NCBI GenBank assembly: GCA_017480325.1
Contig: JAFVAY010000017.1
Span: 1 to 64,000, forward strand
Length of the DNA: 64,000 nt
From: Clostridiales bacterium
GTDB lineage: Bacteria; Bacillota; Clostridia; Saccharofermentanales; Saccharofermentanaceae
Direction of reading: 5' to 3'
A model generated the notes under the pieces. The model did no database searches and was not told the DNA's origin. It was given only the letters and a program-made list of their open reading frames with translations. Within the stretch, counting starts at the first letter, position 1. Each line of letters starts with the position of its first letter. Of this stretch, positions 22,912 through 32,563 are shown piece after piece. Position numbers and translations under genes: made by a program.

Positions 22912-24964
22912 TATCGTCGGGTGTTCCAAGATAGAGGAGATATTTGATCTTAATCACAACAGCAGAAGAGAGCGTCGAAGAGATGACGACGATGATGATG
23001 ACGAGGATGTAGAGGAGACGGAGGAGACCGAAGAGACTGAGCCCGACACTACCGAGACCTCGGAGACAAGACCTACAGTCGCACCCTCTGATACCGAGCT
23101 TACGTATCCCGATCACATTCCCACCTATGAGGAGATACATCCCGCTCACGAGAACGGTACTGTATCCGGTCAGGCTGCAGTTAATATCCTTAACGATATC
23201 GAGAGCGAGATCATCATAGAGTCAATAGGTGAGAGCTACGTTAATGCGGATATTTACTTTGCCGATTACGAGAGCTACGGCATTACCTTCGATGACGACG
23301 ATATCGGCTGGGGAGAGGTCATGTCCGATCACGATGAGGATGTAGCCACGGTCAACGATTATCTGGAGCGCCTCTATAGCATCGACAGAGACAGCCTCGA
23401 CACGGATGACAGGATATTCTACGACAAGCTTCTTTATGATATGGAGCTTTCAGCCTACGCTCTTCAATATACTGCCTTTGATTACTATGAGAGCGCTCTC
23501 AAGGCTCTGACGGGCCCTCAGTCCGAGGTGCTGTTCATCCTGGATGTTCTCGAGTTCGATACGGTGGAGGATGCCGAGAATTATATCCTCGTGTTAAGAG
23601 ATATCGACAGATTCTACGATGAGCTTTGTGAGTTCGAGGAGGAGCGTGCGGCCTACGGTTACGTCAATTCCGATGAGGTGTATGAGGAGGTTGCCGAGAG
23701 CTTCGATAATCTTGTATCACAGTCCGAGGACTGCTTCCTCTATGACTCCTTCAGAACGAGGCTTGATAATATACCGGGACTTACCGACAGTCAGAGAGAG
23801 TCGCTGATAGAAGAGCACGATCAGGTGATGCATGATATTGTTTTCCCCGAATTCGAGGAGTGCGCTGCCCGCATGAGAGCTCTTAAGTGCGGTGCTCCCT
23901 CGGTGGGTGTGTGCTCCTACCCGGGAGGCGATGCTTACTTCGCTTATATCTTCGCTACTCAGACCAATTCCGGCAGGACCATCGACGAGTCCATTGATCA
24001 GCTGGAGGCATATTCCGACAGCGTTATGGGCACGATGCTTAATATCGCCGGAAGCGGAGATACCGCATGGCTTAATGAATACCTGGATCACGACTATTCC
24101 GTGGGTGACACCTCGGATAACCTCGACTATATGTACGAGCAGGTACAGGAGGATTTCCCGGCTATACCTTCTCATTCCTACAGGCTCCTGTCTGTCCCCG
24201 AGGTCTTCGCCGACAGCTTCTCGCCGGCAGCCTTCCTCGGATATCACCTCGATAACTATAACTCGAACATCGTTATTACTAACGAGTCTCAGATCGGCGA
24301 TACCTTCGGCATTACATGTGCTCATGAGGGCTATCCGGGACACATGTACGAGTCCGTATACCACAGGGGCATCGGAAACCATCCTTATATGTACCTTGCC
24401 GATTCCATAGGCTATGCGGAAGGGTGGGCGGAATATGTGGAGAACTATTCCTTCAAGTACTTCAGCACCTCTCCCGCCAGCGAGATCGTCCGCGTCGAGA
24501 ATCAGCTTAATATAATTCTCTTCGCGAGATTCGACATGGGTATCAACTACGAGGGCTGGACCGCCGAGCAGTGTGCAGCCTGGTATACCAACCTTGTGGG
24601 AACTCCGGTCACTGCAGACATGATCACTGATGTCTACACGCTTCTTCTGTCGGATCCGGGCTACGGCATCAAGTATGGTCTCGGATTCATTAACACGGGC
24701 ATGGTAATATCACAGCTTCATACCGACTTCCCCGATGCCAGCGATATGGAGATCCACGCGGCATATCTTAATGCTCAGGCCGGAACCTTCGAGCAGATAC
24801 TGGAGTATGCTTCGGAGGAGCTGGCATCAGGCTCAGTGTACTATCAGGTGGATGACTGGGACGGTGTGGAGTCCAATAACCTGTCGGCCGGCGATACTCC
24901 TGTGGCCGAGCCCTCCGGCTCATCGGGAGGCTCCTCTTCAGGAGGAGGTCTGCTGGGACTTTAA
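22853..24964 (+). CDS. DUF885 lipoprotein, putative zinc peptidase
   Basis: A 703-residue lipoprotein with lipobox NIVGC (Cys24), followed by a strongly acidic linker (about 40-70) of Asp and Glu-Thr repeats. The body matches DUF885, a family with an HExxxGH motif resembling gluzincin peptidases. Here it reads HEGYPGH near residue 490, with further conserved glutamates downstream in YAEGWAEYVE. The C-terminal 20 residues are Ser/Gly-rich. It is anchored outside the membrane and probably cleaves peptides. AGGAGG precedes the ATG, which lies within the end of the AMP-binding gene. A strong terminator follows. Confidence 0.85.
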   Translation: MSKRIRTAMALFLMLAMAFNIVGCSKIEEIFDLNHNSRRERRRDDDDDDDEDVEETEETEETEPDTTETSETRPTVAPSDTELTYPDHIPTYEEIHPAHENGTVSGQAAVNILNDIESEIIIESIGESYVNADIYFADYESYGITFDDDDIGWGEVMSDHDEDVATVNDYLERLYSIDRDSLDTDDRIFYDKLLYDMELSAYALQYTAFDYYESALKALTGPQSEVLFILDVLEFDTVEDAENYILVLRDIDRFYDELCEFEEERAAYGYVNSDEVYEEVAESFDNLVSQSEDCFLYDSFRTRLDNIPGLTDSQRESLIEEHDQVMHDIVFPEFEECAARMRALKCGAPSVGVCSYPGGDAYFAYIFATQTNSGRTIDESIDQLEAYSDSVMGTMLNIAGSGDTAWLNEYLDHDYSVGDTSDNLDYMYEQVQEDFPAIPSHSYRLLSVPEVFADSFSPAAFLGYHLDNYNSNIVITNESQIGDTFGITCAHEGYPGHMYESVYHRGIGNHPYMYLADSIGYAEGWAEYVENYSFKYFSTSPASEIVRVENQLNIILFARFDMGINYEGWTAEQCAAWYTNLVGTPVTADMITDVYTLLLSDPGYGIKYGLGFINTGMVISQLHTDFPDASDMEIHAAYLNAQAGTFEQILEYASEELASGSVYYQVDDWDGVESNNLSAGDTPVAEPSGSSGGSSSGGGLLGL

Positions 24965-24975
24965 GCTAACCGTCA

Positions 24976-25009
24976 ACACCGCCCGGATCAAGGCCCGGGC
25001 GGTGTTTTA
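24976..25009 (+). terminator. Rho-independent terminator after DUF885 gene
   Basis: ACACCGCCCGG at 24976-24986 pairs perfectly with CCGGGCGGTGT at 24995-25005, loop of 8 nt, followed by TTTTAT. Confidence 0.9.
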
Positions 25010-25096
25010 TAGAGTATTTATTAAATAAGATAAAAAACATTTGTCATTAAGAACATTGTGTTATAATTATTTTGAATTATCATTCGGAGGTTAAAC

Positions 25097-28000
25097 ATGG
25101 CGGTTTTAACGAATCTGGCGAGTACTCTTACGGCCAGATATTTCCCTTCCAAGACATTAACTGATGCATTTTATCTTGATGGAAGGCTTTTCGGTAAGAG
25201 AGAGGCCCGCCAGGCTGACATAACAATAGAGAAGAACGAGAGAGGCTACTTCCTCTCGGTGTTCGCTCATCCTAAGCTTCCTAATTACGAACCCGGCATG
25301 ATGCCCCCATACGAGCCCGAGCTTCGAGGCACCTGTAACGAGGTCAAGTTCGGACACAAAGAGATAGACGAGATGATCGAGGGCTTCCTGACTACTGCCG
25401 TAGATGTTACGGGTAAGTCCAGGATCAATGACGCTGATGACAGACTTCCTTATTTCTCGGGAATTATCATCAGAGACTCCGAGGCCTTCGCGGTAACAAT
25501 CGGGACCGGCCTCGCTTTTCTTTACAGAGACGATACCCTTTATCCTCTGACAGACGCAGGCATCCCCATGGAGCCTATCGATGCCAAGGGTAACAGAGTA
25601 GCGGATTTCCTTTACTATTGCTCATCAAAGACCGCTAATGCTCTATGGTCCAATTTCTTTACTCTCGCTCAGGATGACTGTGTGATCCTCTGTAACAAGG
25701 AGGTCTACGACGCCTTGGGTCAGAGGGAGATCCTAAGGATCCTGGATGAGGCTGACGATCAGTGCGACGCAGCCGGAGTCATCATCACTCAGGCTTCCGC
25801 GAGAATGCCCGACGTTCCTATGCAGTTCGCGATATCCTTCGTAGAGGATGTAGTATCCGACGAGAAGAAGGGACTGTTCGGCTTCAGGAAGAAGGCGAAG
25901 GAGGAGGATACCTCCGACATGAGCATCCAGTCCACCTTCGACGGCGGGCTTGTGGGTGCCGCAGCCAACGCTGCTGCAGCCTCCGGCTTCGCAGGCAGCA
26001 TGACTATCGATGAGTATCAGCCCGCTTCCCAGGGTAGCTTCGTAATGTTCGGCGATAACAAGGGCAGTGTTACACCTCCCGCATATAATCAGCAGGCTTC
26101 GGGCAATCAGGGAATAGTAGTGGACAACGCATCCGCTCCTAAGAGCAGCGAGTTCGTTCAGTTCCTGGATCCTTCCATCAACAAGGATGTTACCGAGGTC
26201 AGTGCCGAAGACGTAATGAAGTCATTATTCGCTGATTCGGTCAAGAGTACGGCCGCAGCCGCAGGTGCTGCAGCTGCCGTCGCAGGCGGAGCGGCCGCCA
26301 CGGCAGCCGGTGTTGCCGCAGCAAATGTCGCAGCTGATACCGCAGCAGCCGGATCTACAGCCGCTTCCGCTACTTCCGCCGCGGCTTCTGCCGAATCGAT
26401 ATTCGTAAACGAGGCGGTCAATCCCTTCGCGTCGATCTCAAGTGCTCCCGCACCTGAGACCATGACTCCGGTATCTAAGACGGATTTCACGATCAGAGAG
26501 GATTCGGATGCCGATAAGACTAAGGCAGTGGAGAGACTCGATGCTTCCTTTATGGCTCAGTTCATGAACGACAGTGCTTCTTCCGCTACCAAGTCCGCAC
26601 CGGCTCCCGATACCAGGACTATCGAGGATGCGGTGAAGGATATTATGGGAGCAGGTTCTGCTTCCTCCGACAGTGAGAATCCCTTCATTGTTCGTCCTAC
26701 GGTTGCAGCACCTGAGACTCCCGTTATGTCGGAGCCGACTCCGACTCCCGTGGTCGAGGCTCCTGTTGTTGAAGCTCCTGTAGTTGAGACAACTGTGGTC
26801 GAAGCTCCCGCAGCGATTGCACCTGAGGCACCGGTAGTGGTTGCCCCTGAGGCGCCTGTTGCCGAGAGTCCCTTTGTAGCCGTGGCTGCTTCTGCTTCGT
26901 CCCCCTTCGTTGCAGCTTCTTATGCCAAGGAGGAGCCGGCTTCCGAGCCCGTACCTGTTCCGGAGCAGCCTGTAGAGGGCACCTTCGTATTCTCATCCGA
27001 GAACACGGATACCGCTATCCCTGTAGTCCAGACTCCGGATGCTTCTTCGGAGTTCGATCCTTACAGTGTAGGCAATAACGAGGAGATGCAGAACGCTATG
27101 CCTCCCGTATTCGGAGACGACGGCGTGATCACACCTTCCGCTAATGAGGAGATCGATGAGGCTTCGGCAGGCATTCCCGTGCCTGAGTTTGATATCAAGA
27201 GCGATAAGCCGGAGATTGAAGATTCTGATAAGTTAGGAGTTGAGTTCCCCGTGAGTAACGATTACGACAAGCCGAACGATGAGAACAAAGAGAACGTCCA
27301 GCCGGAATCCGGAAATGACTTTGATCTTCCTTTCGAGAATGGTGCTCAGACGGTAAACGATATCCCCGAGCCCGTCCCGGAGCAGATCCCCGAGATGCCC
27401 GTGTACGGAGCTAACGATTATCAGGCTCCTACAGCAGCTGTCAATGCTGATGTACCTGTGGATAATCAGGATCAGGGCGTATATTCCTATGGCCAGATGG
27501 TCAACAATGAGAATATGGCCGAGGGACCCGTGGAGGAGCCTCTCGACCAGTCCGGTTATGAGTCCTTGAGTCCTACGGCTTACGGGCCTTATGACGAGCA
27601 ACCTTATACTGAAGGCCAGTACGGCTATACCCCCGGACAGTATCAGGAGGGCTATGACGAGGCATCCGCCGGTGAGCCGGTAGCTCCAAGCGCAGATGAT
27701 GACTGGATCAATTCGATCCTCGGAATAGATGACAGCGCCTTTGATATGGCCGGTACGGCTGCAGCGGCAGGAGTAGCGGCAGATCAGGGCATGGCAGCAG
27801 GAGGTGCAGCGATGGCAGATAATGGAGGCTACGGCTACGGCAGACAGCCTGTTAATCCGGCTAATCCCACGATGAGAAGAAACTCCGCTCCTTCGGCCTC
27901 AAGACCCAGAACCGCATCCTCCGGAAGCGGCAACGGTAACGGCGGCAAGAGGAGAGTTCCTCATCTTAATCGTAACGGCTACATGTTCCTGGCATTTGTC

Positions 28001-28519
28001 ATCATTTGCTTCGTATGTCTCATTATCCTTATAAGCGCGATCATCAGATCCTGCGGTAGGGAGACTGTAGAGGAGACGAATATCCCGAACGATACGGCAG
28101 CAGTCGTAGAGACAACACCCGTCGAGACAGAGCCCGCAGTAACGACAACACAGGATCCTTCCTATCCTATCGGAAGATTCCAGTTCTCCGACTACGTAGG
28201 CTACAGGACCTGGTGGGATCTGTTCAATACGGTTTACGGTATCGACGATATTGCCAATACATCCGATCCCAGGATCCAGATCATCCTTGACTATAACGGA
28301 CTTGATGCAAGCTACACTCCGGGCAACGGCGATTCACTCCTGCTTCCTCCTATGGGTGTTCTGGACGGTACGATCCCCGTTACCTTCAGAGTCGGAGGAG
28401 CTTCCACATCAGACAGCTCAAGCACTGTTAGCGGTGAGGTACAGACTGTAGACGGTGCCGCCGAGGTTCCTGCCGAGGGCGGTGCAGAAGCCGGAGCAGG
28501 GGAGGTTCCCGCAGCTTAA
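25097..28519 (+). CDS. Large single-pass membrane protein: PP2C-like domain, linker, LysM-like tail
   Basis: A 1140-residue protein I do not recognise as a whole. The N-terminal 265 residues resemble the PPM/PP2C phosphatase fold late in the domain: TGLAFLYRDDTLYPLT and DDCVILCNKEVYDALGQREI mirror the sequence around the last metal aspartates, but the expected Ser-Asp-Gly is Asn-Lys-Glu, so it is probably catalytically dead. About 270-955 is low-complexity and acidic, with Ala-rich (about 377-440) and Pro/Glu/Val-rich (about 545-630) stretches. A membrane helix lies at about 962-984. The outside tail (about 1030-1095) contains TWWDLFNTVYG and PGNGDSLLLPP, LysM-like. Cytosolic signal sensing coupled to wall binding is inferred. 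GGAGG precedes the ATG. Confidence 0.8.
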   Translation: MAVLTNLASTLTARYFPSKTLTDAFYLDGRLFGKREARQADITIEKNERGYFLSVFAHPKLPNYEPGMMPPYEPELRGTCNEVKFGHKEIDEMIEGFLTTAVDVTGKSRINDADDRLPYFSGIIIRDSEAFAVTIGTGLAFLYRDDTLYPLTDAGIPMEPIDAKGNRVADFLYYCSSKTANALWSNFFTLAQDDCVILCNKEVYDALGQREILRILDEADDQCDAAGVIITQASARMPDVPMQFAISFVEDVVSDEKKGLFGFRKKAKEEDTSDMSIQSTFDGGLVGAAANAAAASGFAGSMTIDEYQPASQGSFVMFGDNKGSVTPPAYNQQASGNQGIVVDNASAPKSSEFVQFLDPSINKDVTEVSAEDVMKSLFADSVKSTAAAAGAAAAVAGGAAATAAGVAAANVAADTAAAGSTAASATSAAASAESIFVNEAVNPFASISSAPAPETMTPVSKTDFTIREDSDADKTKAVERLDASFMAQFMNDSASSATKSAPAPDTRTIEDAVKDIMGAGSASSDSENPFIVRPTVAAPETPVMSEPTPTPVVEAPVVEAPVVETTVVEAPAAIAPEAPVVVAPEAPVAESPFVAVAASASSPFVAASYAKEEPASEPVPVPEQPVEGTFVFSSENTDTAIPVVQTPDASSEFDPYSVGNNEEMQNAMPPVFGDDGVITPSANEEIDEASAGIPVPEFDIKSDKPEIEDSDKLGVEFPVSNDYDKPNDENKENVQPESGNDFDLPFENGAQTVNDIPEPVPEQIPEMPVYGANDYQAPTAAVNADVPVDNQDQGVYSYGQMVNNENMAEGPVEEPLDQSGYESLSPTAYGPYDEQPYTEGQYGYTPGQYQEGYDEASAGEPVAPSADDDWINSILGIDDSAFDMAGTAAAAGVAADQGMAAGGAAMADNGGYGYGRQPVNPANPTMRRNSAPSASRPRTASSGSGNGNGGKRRVPHLNRNGYMFLAFVIICFVCLIILISAIIRSCGRETVEETNIPNDTAAVVETTPVETEPAVTTTQDPSYPIGRFQFSDYVGYRTWWDLFNTVYGIDDIANTSDPRIQIILDYNGLDASYTPGNGDSLLLPPMGVLDGTIPVTFRVGGASTSDSSSTVSGEVQTVDGAAEVPAEGGAEAGAGEVPAA

Positions 28520-28562
28520 TCCCTCTTCAGATCTGTAAACTGAAAATTATATCCGATAAAAG

Positions 28563-28593
28563 AGCCGGCAATTTGAAGATTGCCGGCTTTTAT
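28563..28593 (+). terminator. Terminator after large membrane protein gene
   Basis: AGCCGGCAAT at 28563-28572 pairs with ATTGCCGGCT at 28579-28588 over a 6-nt loop and is followed by TTTAT. An A-run upstream makes it partly bidirectional, though the next gene runs the same way. Confidence 0.88.
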
Positions 28594-28649
28594 CGGCTCC
28601 ATTTGTAATATAAGGGGCTTATATTGAGTAACTTTTACAGCTTGTGCTG

Positions 28650-28658
28650 TGCTATAAT
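28650..28658 (+). promoter_or_regulatory. Extended -10 promoter of the serine biosynthesis genes
   Basis: TGCTATAAT at 28650-28658 is a perfect extended -10. No -35 at standard spacing is seen. The leader to the aminotransferase gene is about 35 nt and carries an AAGGAAGG ribosome site. Confidence 0.6.
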
Positions 28659-28698
28659 CACTAAGTTGTTTTTATGTATAAAGGAAGGATCTTAAGAT

Positions 28699-29772
28699 AT
28701 GCACAAGAAACTGTTTATACCGGGACCTGTTGAAGTCAGACCTGACGTCCTCGAGAAGATGGCAACCCCTCTTATCGGGCACAGGACCAAGGACGCTACA
28801 GCGCTCCAGCAGGGAATCTCCGAGAAGATGCAGAAGGTTATGAGAACTAAGAACACAATCGTTCTTTCTACCTCATCGGGAAGCGGCCTTATGGAGGGTG
28901 CCGTCCGTTGCTTCACCAAGAAGCGTGCTGCTGTTTTCTCTATCGGTGCCTTCGGTAAGAGATGGTACAAGATGTGCACGGCTAACGGCATCCCTGCCGA
29001 TATTTATGAGAGCGAGCTCGGACAGATCACCACACCCGAGATGCTGGAGGAGGCCCTTGCCACAGGCAAGTATGATCTCATCACCATAACTCAGAACGAG
29101 ACCTCCACCGGAGTTCACAATCCTATGGATAAGCTCGCAGAGGTCTATAAGAAGTATCCCGACGTTATCGTCTGCGTTGATACGGTATCCTCTATGGCAG
29201 GCGACTTCATTCCTGTAGATGAGCTTGGCATCGACGTATGCATCACATCAACTCAGAAGTGCCTCGGCGTTCCTCCCGGAATGGCCATCGCCTCCGTTAC
29301 GGATCGCGCTATCGAGAAGGCTAAGACCATCGATAACAGAGGTCTTTACTTCGACTATGTGGAGCTTGTTAAGTTCGTAGAGAGCAAGCCCTATCAGTAT
29401 CCTTCTACACCCTCTCTGTCACACATGTTCGCGCTTGACTATCAGCTCGACAGGATCTTGGAGGAAGGCATCGACAACAGATATCAAAGACACGTTAAGC
29501 TCGCTCACAAGGTTCAGGAGTGGGCCAAGTCTCACGGCGGTCTTTATTCCGATCCCGAGAACCTCTCCGTTACGGTTACATGCGTGAATAATACGACGGG
29601 ACATCCGTTCTCGGACATCAATAAGGCTATGGGAGAGAGAGGTTGGCTTATAAGCAACGGCTACGGAGATCTTAAGGATAAGACCTTCAGAATCGCACAC
29701 ATGGCTGACACAACAGAAGAGGAGCTCGATACGCTCCTTAAGGACCTGGATGAGGTTCTCGCATCACTTTAA
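28699..29772 (+). CDS. Class V aminotransferase, likely phosphoserine or alanine-glyoxylate type
   Basis: A 357-residue PLP-dependent class V aminotransferase. The opening LFIPGPVEVRPDVLEKMATP is typical of the alanine-glyoxylate/serine-glyoxylate subfamily. The PLP lysine is K187 in STQKCLG, with the Asp in CVDTVSSM at about 161. It is followed after 34 nt by serA, so by context it likely supplies phosphoserine from phosphohydroxypyruvate, in place of a classical SerC. Similar serA-linked enzymes occur in other Clostridia and archaea. Activity on glyoxylate cannot be excluded. Confidence 0.88.
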   Translation: MHKKLFIPGPVEVRPDVLEKMATPLIGHRTKDATALQQGISEKMQKVMRTKNTIVLSTSSGSGLMEGAVRCFTKKRAAVFSIGAFGKRWYKMCTANGIPADIYESELGQITTPEMLEEALATGKYDLITITQNETSTGVHNPMDKLAEVYKKYPDVIVCVDTVSSMAGDFIPVDELGIDVCITSTQKCLGVPPGMAIASVTDRAIEKAKTIDNRGLYFDYVELVKFVESKPYQYPSTPSLSHMFALDYQLDRILEEGIDNRYQRHVKLAHKVQEWAKSHGGLYSDPENLSVTVTCVNNTTGHPFSDINKAMGERGWLISNGYGDLKDKTFRIAHMADTTEEELDTLLKDLDEVLASL

Positions 29773-29806
29773 TTAACGCTAAGAACAGATTAAGGAGCAT
29801 AAAAGC

Positions 29807-31429
29807 ATGAAGGTATTAATCACCGAGAGTATTGCAGAGAAGTCGGTACAGTATTTAAGAGACCAGGGCTACGAGGTTGAAGAGTACCTTGGCCATTCCC
29901 AGGAAGAGATCAACGAGCATATCAAGGGTTTTCATGCTCTTATCGTAAGATCTGCAACCAAGGTCGGCCCCGAGCTTCTGGATAATGCGGACTGCCTGAA
30001 GGCTGTCGGCCGTGCAGGGACAGGTATCGACAACATCGACGTTAAGGCATGTACGGAGCACGGCGTTATCGCTCTCAACACACCTACTGCCAACAATATG
30101 GCCGCAGGAGAGCTTGCCGTAGGTCTCGCTTTCGTAGTGTTCAGAAACATCTGCGCCGCTAACGAGGGTGTGCATAACGGAGATTTCAGAAGAGGCAACT
30201 GGACAGGCTACGAGCTCGAGGGCAAGACTGCGGGCGTCATCGGTCTCGGAAGAATCGGCTCCATCGTATCAAGGAAGCTAAAGGGAATCGGAATGAACGT
30301 TATAGCCTACGACCCCTTCGTACCTGCAGAGAAGTTCGAGAAGGTCGGTGTAAGACGTTGCCAGACTCTTGATGAGCTTCTGGTCGAGTCCGACCTTATC
30401 ACACTTCACACGCCTAAGACAAAAGAGACATATAACATCATCGCTAAGGAACAGCTTTACAAGTGTAAGAGAGGCGTCAGGATCGTTAATGCCGCGAGAG
30501 GCGGACTTGTTAACGAGCAGGACCTCGCAGATGCACTTGCTGAGGGTCAGGTTGCCGCAGCCGCAATCGACGTGTTCGACAAGGAGCCTTCCTACAACAA
30601 GAAGCCCGGAGAGCAGGAGTTCGACAACGTTCTTCTCCACGCTCCCAACTGCTACATCACACCTCACCTCGGAGCTTCTACTGTTGAAGCGACTGACAAG
30701 GTCGGCTCCCAGGTAGTAGAGCTTATCGACGGCGCTTTGAAGGGCGAACTCGTGGCGGCTATCAACATGCCCCAGTTCTCCGGAAGCATCGACGAGATAA
30801 AGCCTTACTGTTCACTTGCCGAGAAGATCGGACGCATGTACTTCCAGGCTGAAGCTACTCCCATCAAGAAGGTGGAGGTAAGATACAGAGGCGAGCTTGC
30901 AGAGAACTCCGGCACAGGCGTTATCACACTCTCCCTTGTTATGGGACTTCTCCGCGGTATGGGCAACGATCACGTCTCATATGTTAATGCCCAGGACAAC
31001 CTTGCGGAGAGCGGCATCGATGTAGTGGAGACCAAGGATCCTTCAATTCAGAAGTACAATAATCTTATTAACGTCAAGTTCATTACTGAGGATGGCAGAG
31101 AGCTTAAGATCAACGGTACAGTATTCGCAGCTGATACAGAGGTAATAGTCTCATTCTTCGGCTACGAGATGAATTGCCCTCTCTCCGATACCGTTCTTGC
31201 CATCAAGAACAACGACGTTCCCGGCGTTATCGGAAGAATCGCCACGATCTTAGGCAAGCACAATATCAACATCTCCTCCATGTACTGGGGAAGAAAGAAT
31301 CAGGATGGTACGGATAACCAGCATGCCCAGGCATTTGTCGCCGTTGAGCAGCCTGTAACTCAGAAGATCATAGACGAATTATCCGAAGCTGAGGGAGTTC
31401 TCAAGGTATCTCTCCTCGAGCTCGATTGA
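29807..31429 (+). CDS. serA: D-3-phosphoglycerate dehydrogenase
   Basis: A 540-residue long-form SerA for the first step of serine synthesis. The nucleotide-binding GLGRIGSIV segment lies near 146, the catalytic Arg is in NAARGGLVNE near 229, and the catalytic His is in HLGAST near 286. An intervening domain fills about 320-450. A C-terminal ACT domain from about 470 (NNDVPGVIGRIATILGKHNI) should bind serine for feedback inhibition. It lies 34 nt behind the aminotransferase gene with an AAGGAG ribosome site, and its stop overlaps the start of the GH32 gene by 4 nt. Confidence 0.94.
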   Translation: MKVLITESIAEKSVQYLRDQGYEVEEYLGHSQEEINEHIKGFHALIVRSATKVGPELLDNADCLKAVGRAGTGIDNIDVKACTEHGVIALNTPTANNMAAGELAVGLAFVVFRNICAANEGVHNGDFRRGNWTGYELEGKTAGVIGLGRIGSIVSRKLKGIGMNVIAYDPFVPAEKFEKVGVRRCQTLDELLVESDLITLHTPKTKETYNIIAKEQLYKCKRGVRIVNAARGGLVNEQDLADALAEGQVAAAAIDVFDKEPSYNKKPGEQEFDNVLLHAPNCYITPHLGASTVEATDKVGSQVVELIDGALKGELVAAINMPQFSGSIDEIKPYCSLAEKIGRMYFQAEATPIKKVEVRYRGELAENSGTGVITLSLVMGLLRGMGNDHVSYVNAQDNLAESGIDVVETKDPSIQKYNNLINVKFITEDGRELKINGTVFAADTEVIVSFFGYEMNCPLSDTVLAIKNNDVPGVIGRIATILGKHNINISSMYWGRKNQDGTDNQHAQAFVAVEQPVTQKIIDELSEAEGVLKVSLLELD

Positions 31430-32556
31430 CAGTCTTTGACCTGAAGCAATTGAAGTACCATTTCCAGAATCGAAAAGGATGGATGAACGACCCCAACGGA
31501 CTTGTGTTCTATAGGGGTCGTTTTCATGCGTTCTTCCAGCATTATCCTCACGCACCAAGATGGGGGCAGATGCACTGGGGGCACTGCGTCTCGGATGATC
31601 TGATTACCTGGGATGAGCTGCCGATCGCTCTATATCCGGATCAGCCTTACGATAACGGCAAGAATGGGGGCTGCTTCTCCGGCTCTGCCATAGAGAAGGA
31701 TGGTCGTCTGTATCTTTTCTATACCTCCGTGGATGAGTCCGGAAGACAGACTCAGTCATTGGCCTTTACCGATGACGGCGCAGTATTTACCAAGTATGAG
31801 GGCAATCCCATCATCGACGATTGCCCCCTGGGGTCTAATCAGGACTTCAGAGACCCTAAGGTCTTCAGGTTCGGGAGTGAGTACCGCATGGTGGTTGGTG
31901 CCGGGGTAAGAAATACCGGGTCGATACTTCTTTACCGTTCGACAGATCTTATTCACTGGGATTATATAGGTCAACTTCTCGAGGACGGCCGTTTCGGCAA
32001 TGTCATCGAGTGCCCGAATCTTTTCCCTCTCGAGGATAAGTGGGTGCTGATGTTCTCGTCTATCAAGGCGATGCCCTACAGGGTCATATTCGCCGTGGGG
32101 GACTTCGACGGCACTACCTTCACTCCCGAGATCCCCGACGGGCAGCCTGATACCTGGCCTTATTTTACCATCGAGACAGGACCCGATTTCTACGCACCGC
32201 AGATACTTGACATGCCCGACGGACGTAAGGTCAATATCGCATGGATGTATAACTGGAGCCGCCGGGAGGACAAGGGACAGCTTCAGGTGGGCGCATTTAC
32301 CTTCCCTCGTGAGATGGCCTTCGACAAGGCTGGGAGGCTCACGATGCTTCCGATTACAGAGGCGATGCACCTTCTTAAGAAAGAATCCACCTTTGTCCTC
32401 TACGATAACGGCGAGCTTCGGATCCGATTCGGCGATCGAACGGTGCTGGCGCGTCCATATGCAAAAGAGCCCGACGTGCTGACTCTGGAGGATGTCGGCT
32501 GTGTCGAGCTCTTTATTAACGGCGGTGTTGAGAATATCACCGTTTATGTCTGCTGA
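31426..32556 (+). CDS. GH32 fructosidase, short form
   Basis: A 376-residue glycoside hydrolase family 32 enzyme (sucrose-6-phosphate hydrolase/invertase/fructanase class). The nucleophile motif WMNDPNG has Asp22, FRDPKVF (RDP) lies near 143 and the acid/base motif ECPNLF near 194, so the five-bladed propeller looks intact. The C-terminal beta-sandwich is shortened to about 60 residues; typical enzymes have 450-500 residues. No signal peptide is present, so it is cytoplasmic. The only plausible start is TTG at 31426, overlapping the serA stop. Co-transcription with serine genes is unusual. Converges on pheA. Confidence 0.87.
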   Translation: MTVFDLKQLKYHFQNRKGWMNDPNGLVFYRGRFHAFFQHYPHAPRWGQMHWGHCVSDDLITWDELPIALYPDQPYDNGKNGGCFSGSAIEKDGRLYLFYTSVDESGRQTQSLAFTDDGAVFTKYEGNPIIDDCPLGSNQDFRDPKVFRFGSEYRMVVGAGVRNTGSILLYRSTDLIHWDYIGQLLEDGRFGNVIECPNLFPLEDKWVLMFSSIKAMPYRVIFAVGDFDGTTFTPEIPDGQPDTWPYFTIETGPDFYAPQILDMPDGRKVNIAWMYNWSRREDKGQLQVGAFTFPREMAFDKAGRLTMLPITEAMHLLKKESTFVLYDNGELRIRFGDRTVLARPYAKEPDVLTLEDVGCVELFINGGVENITVYVC

Positions 32557-32563
32557 TATTTCC

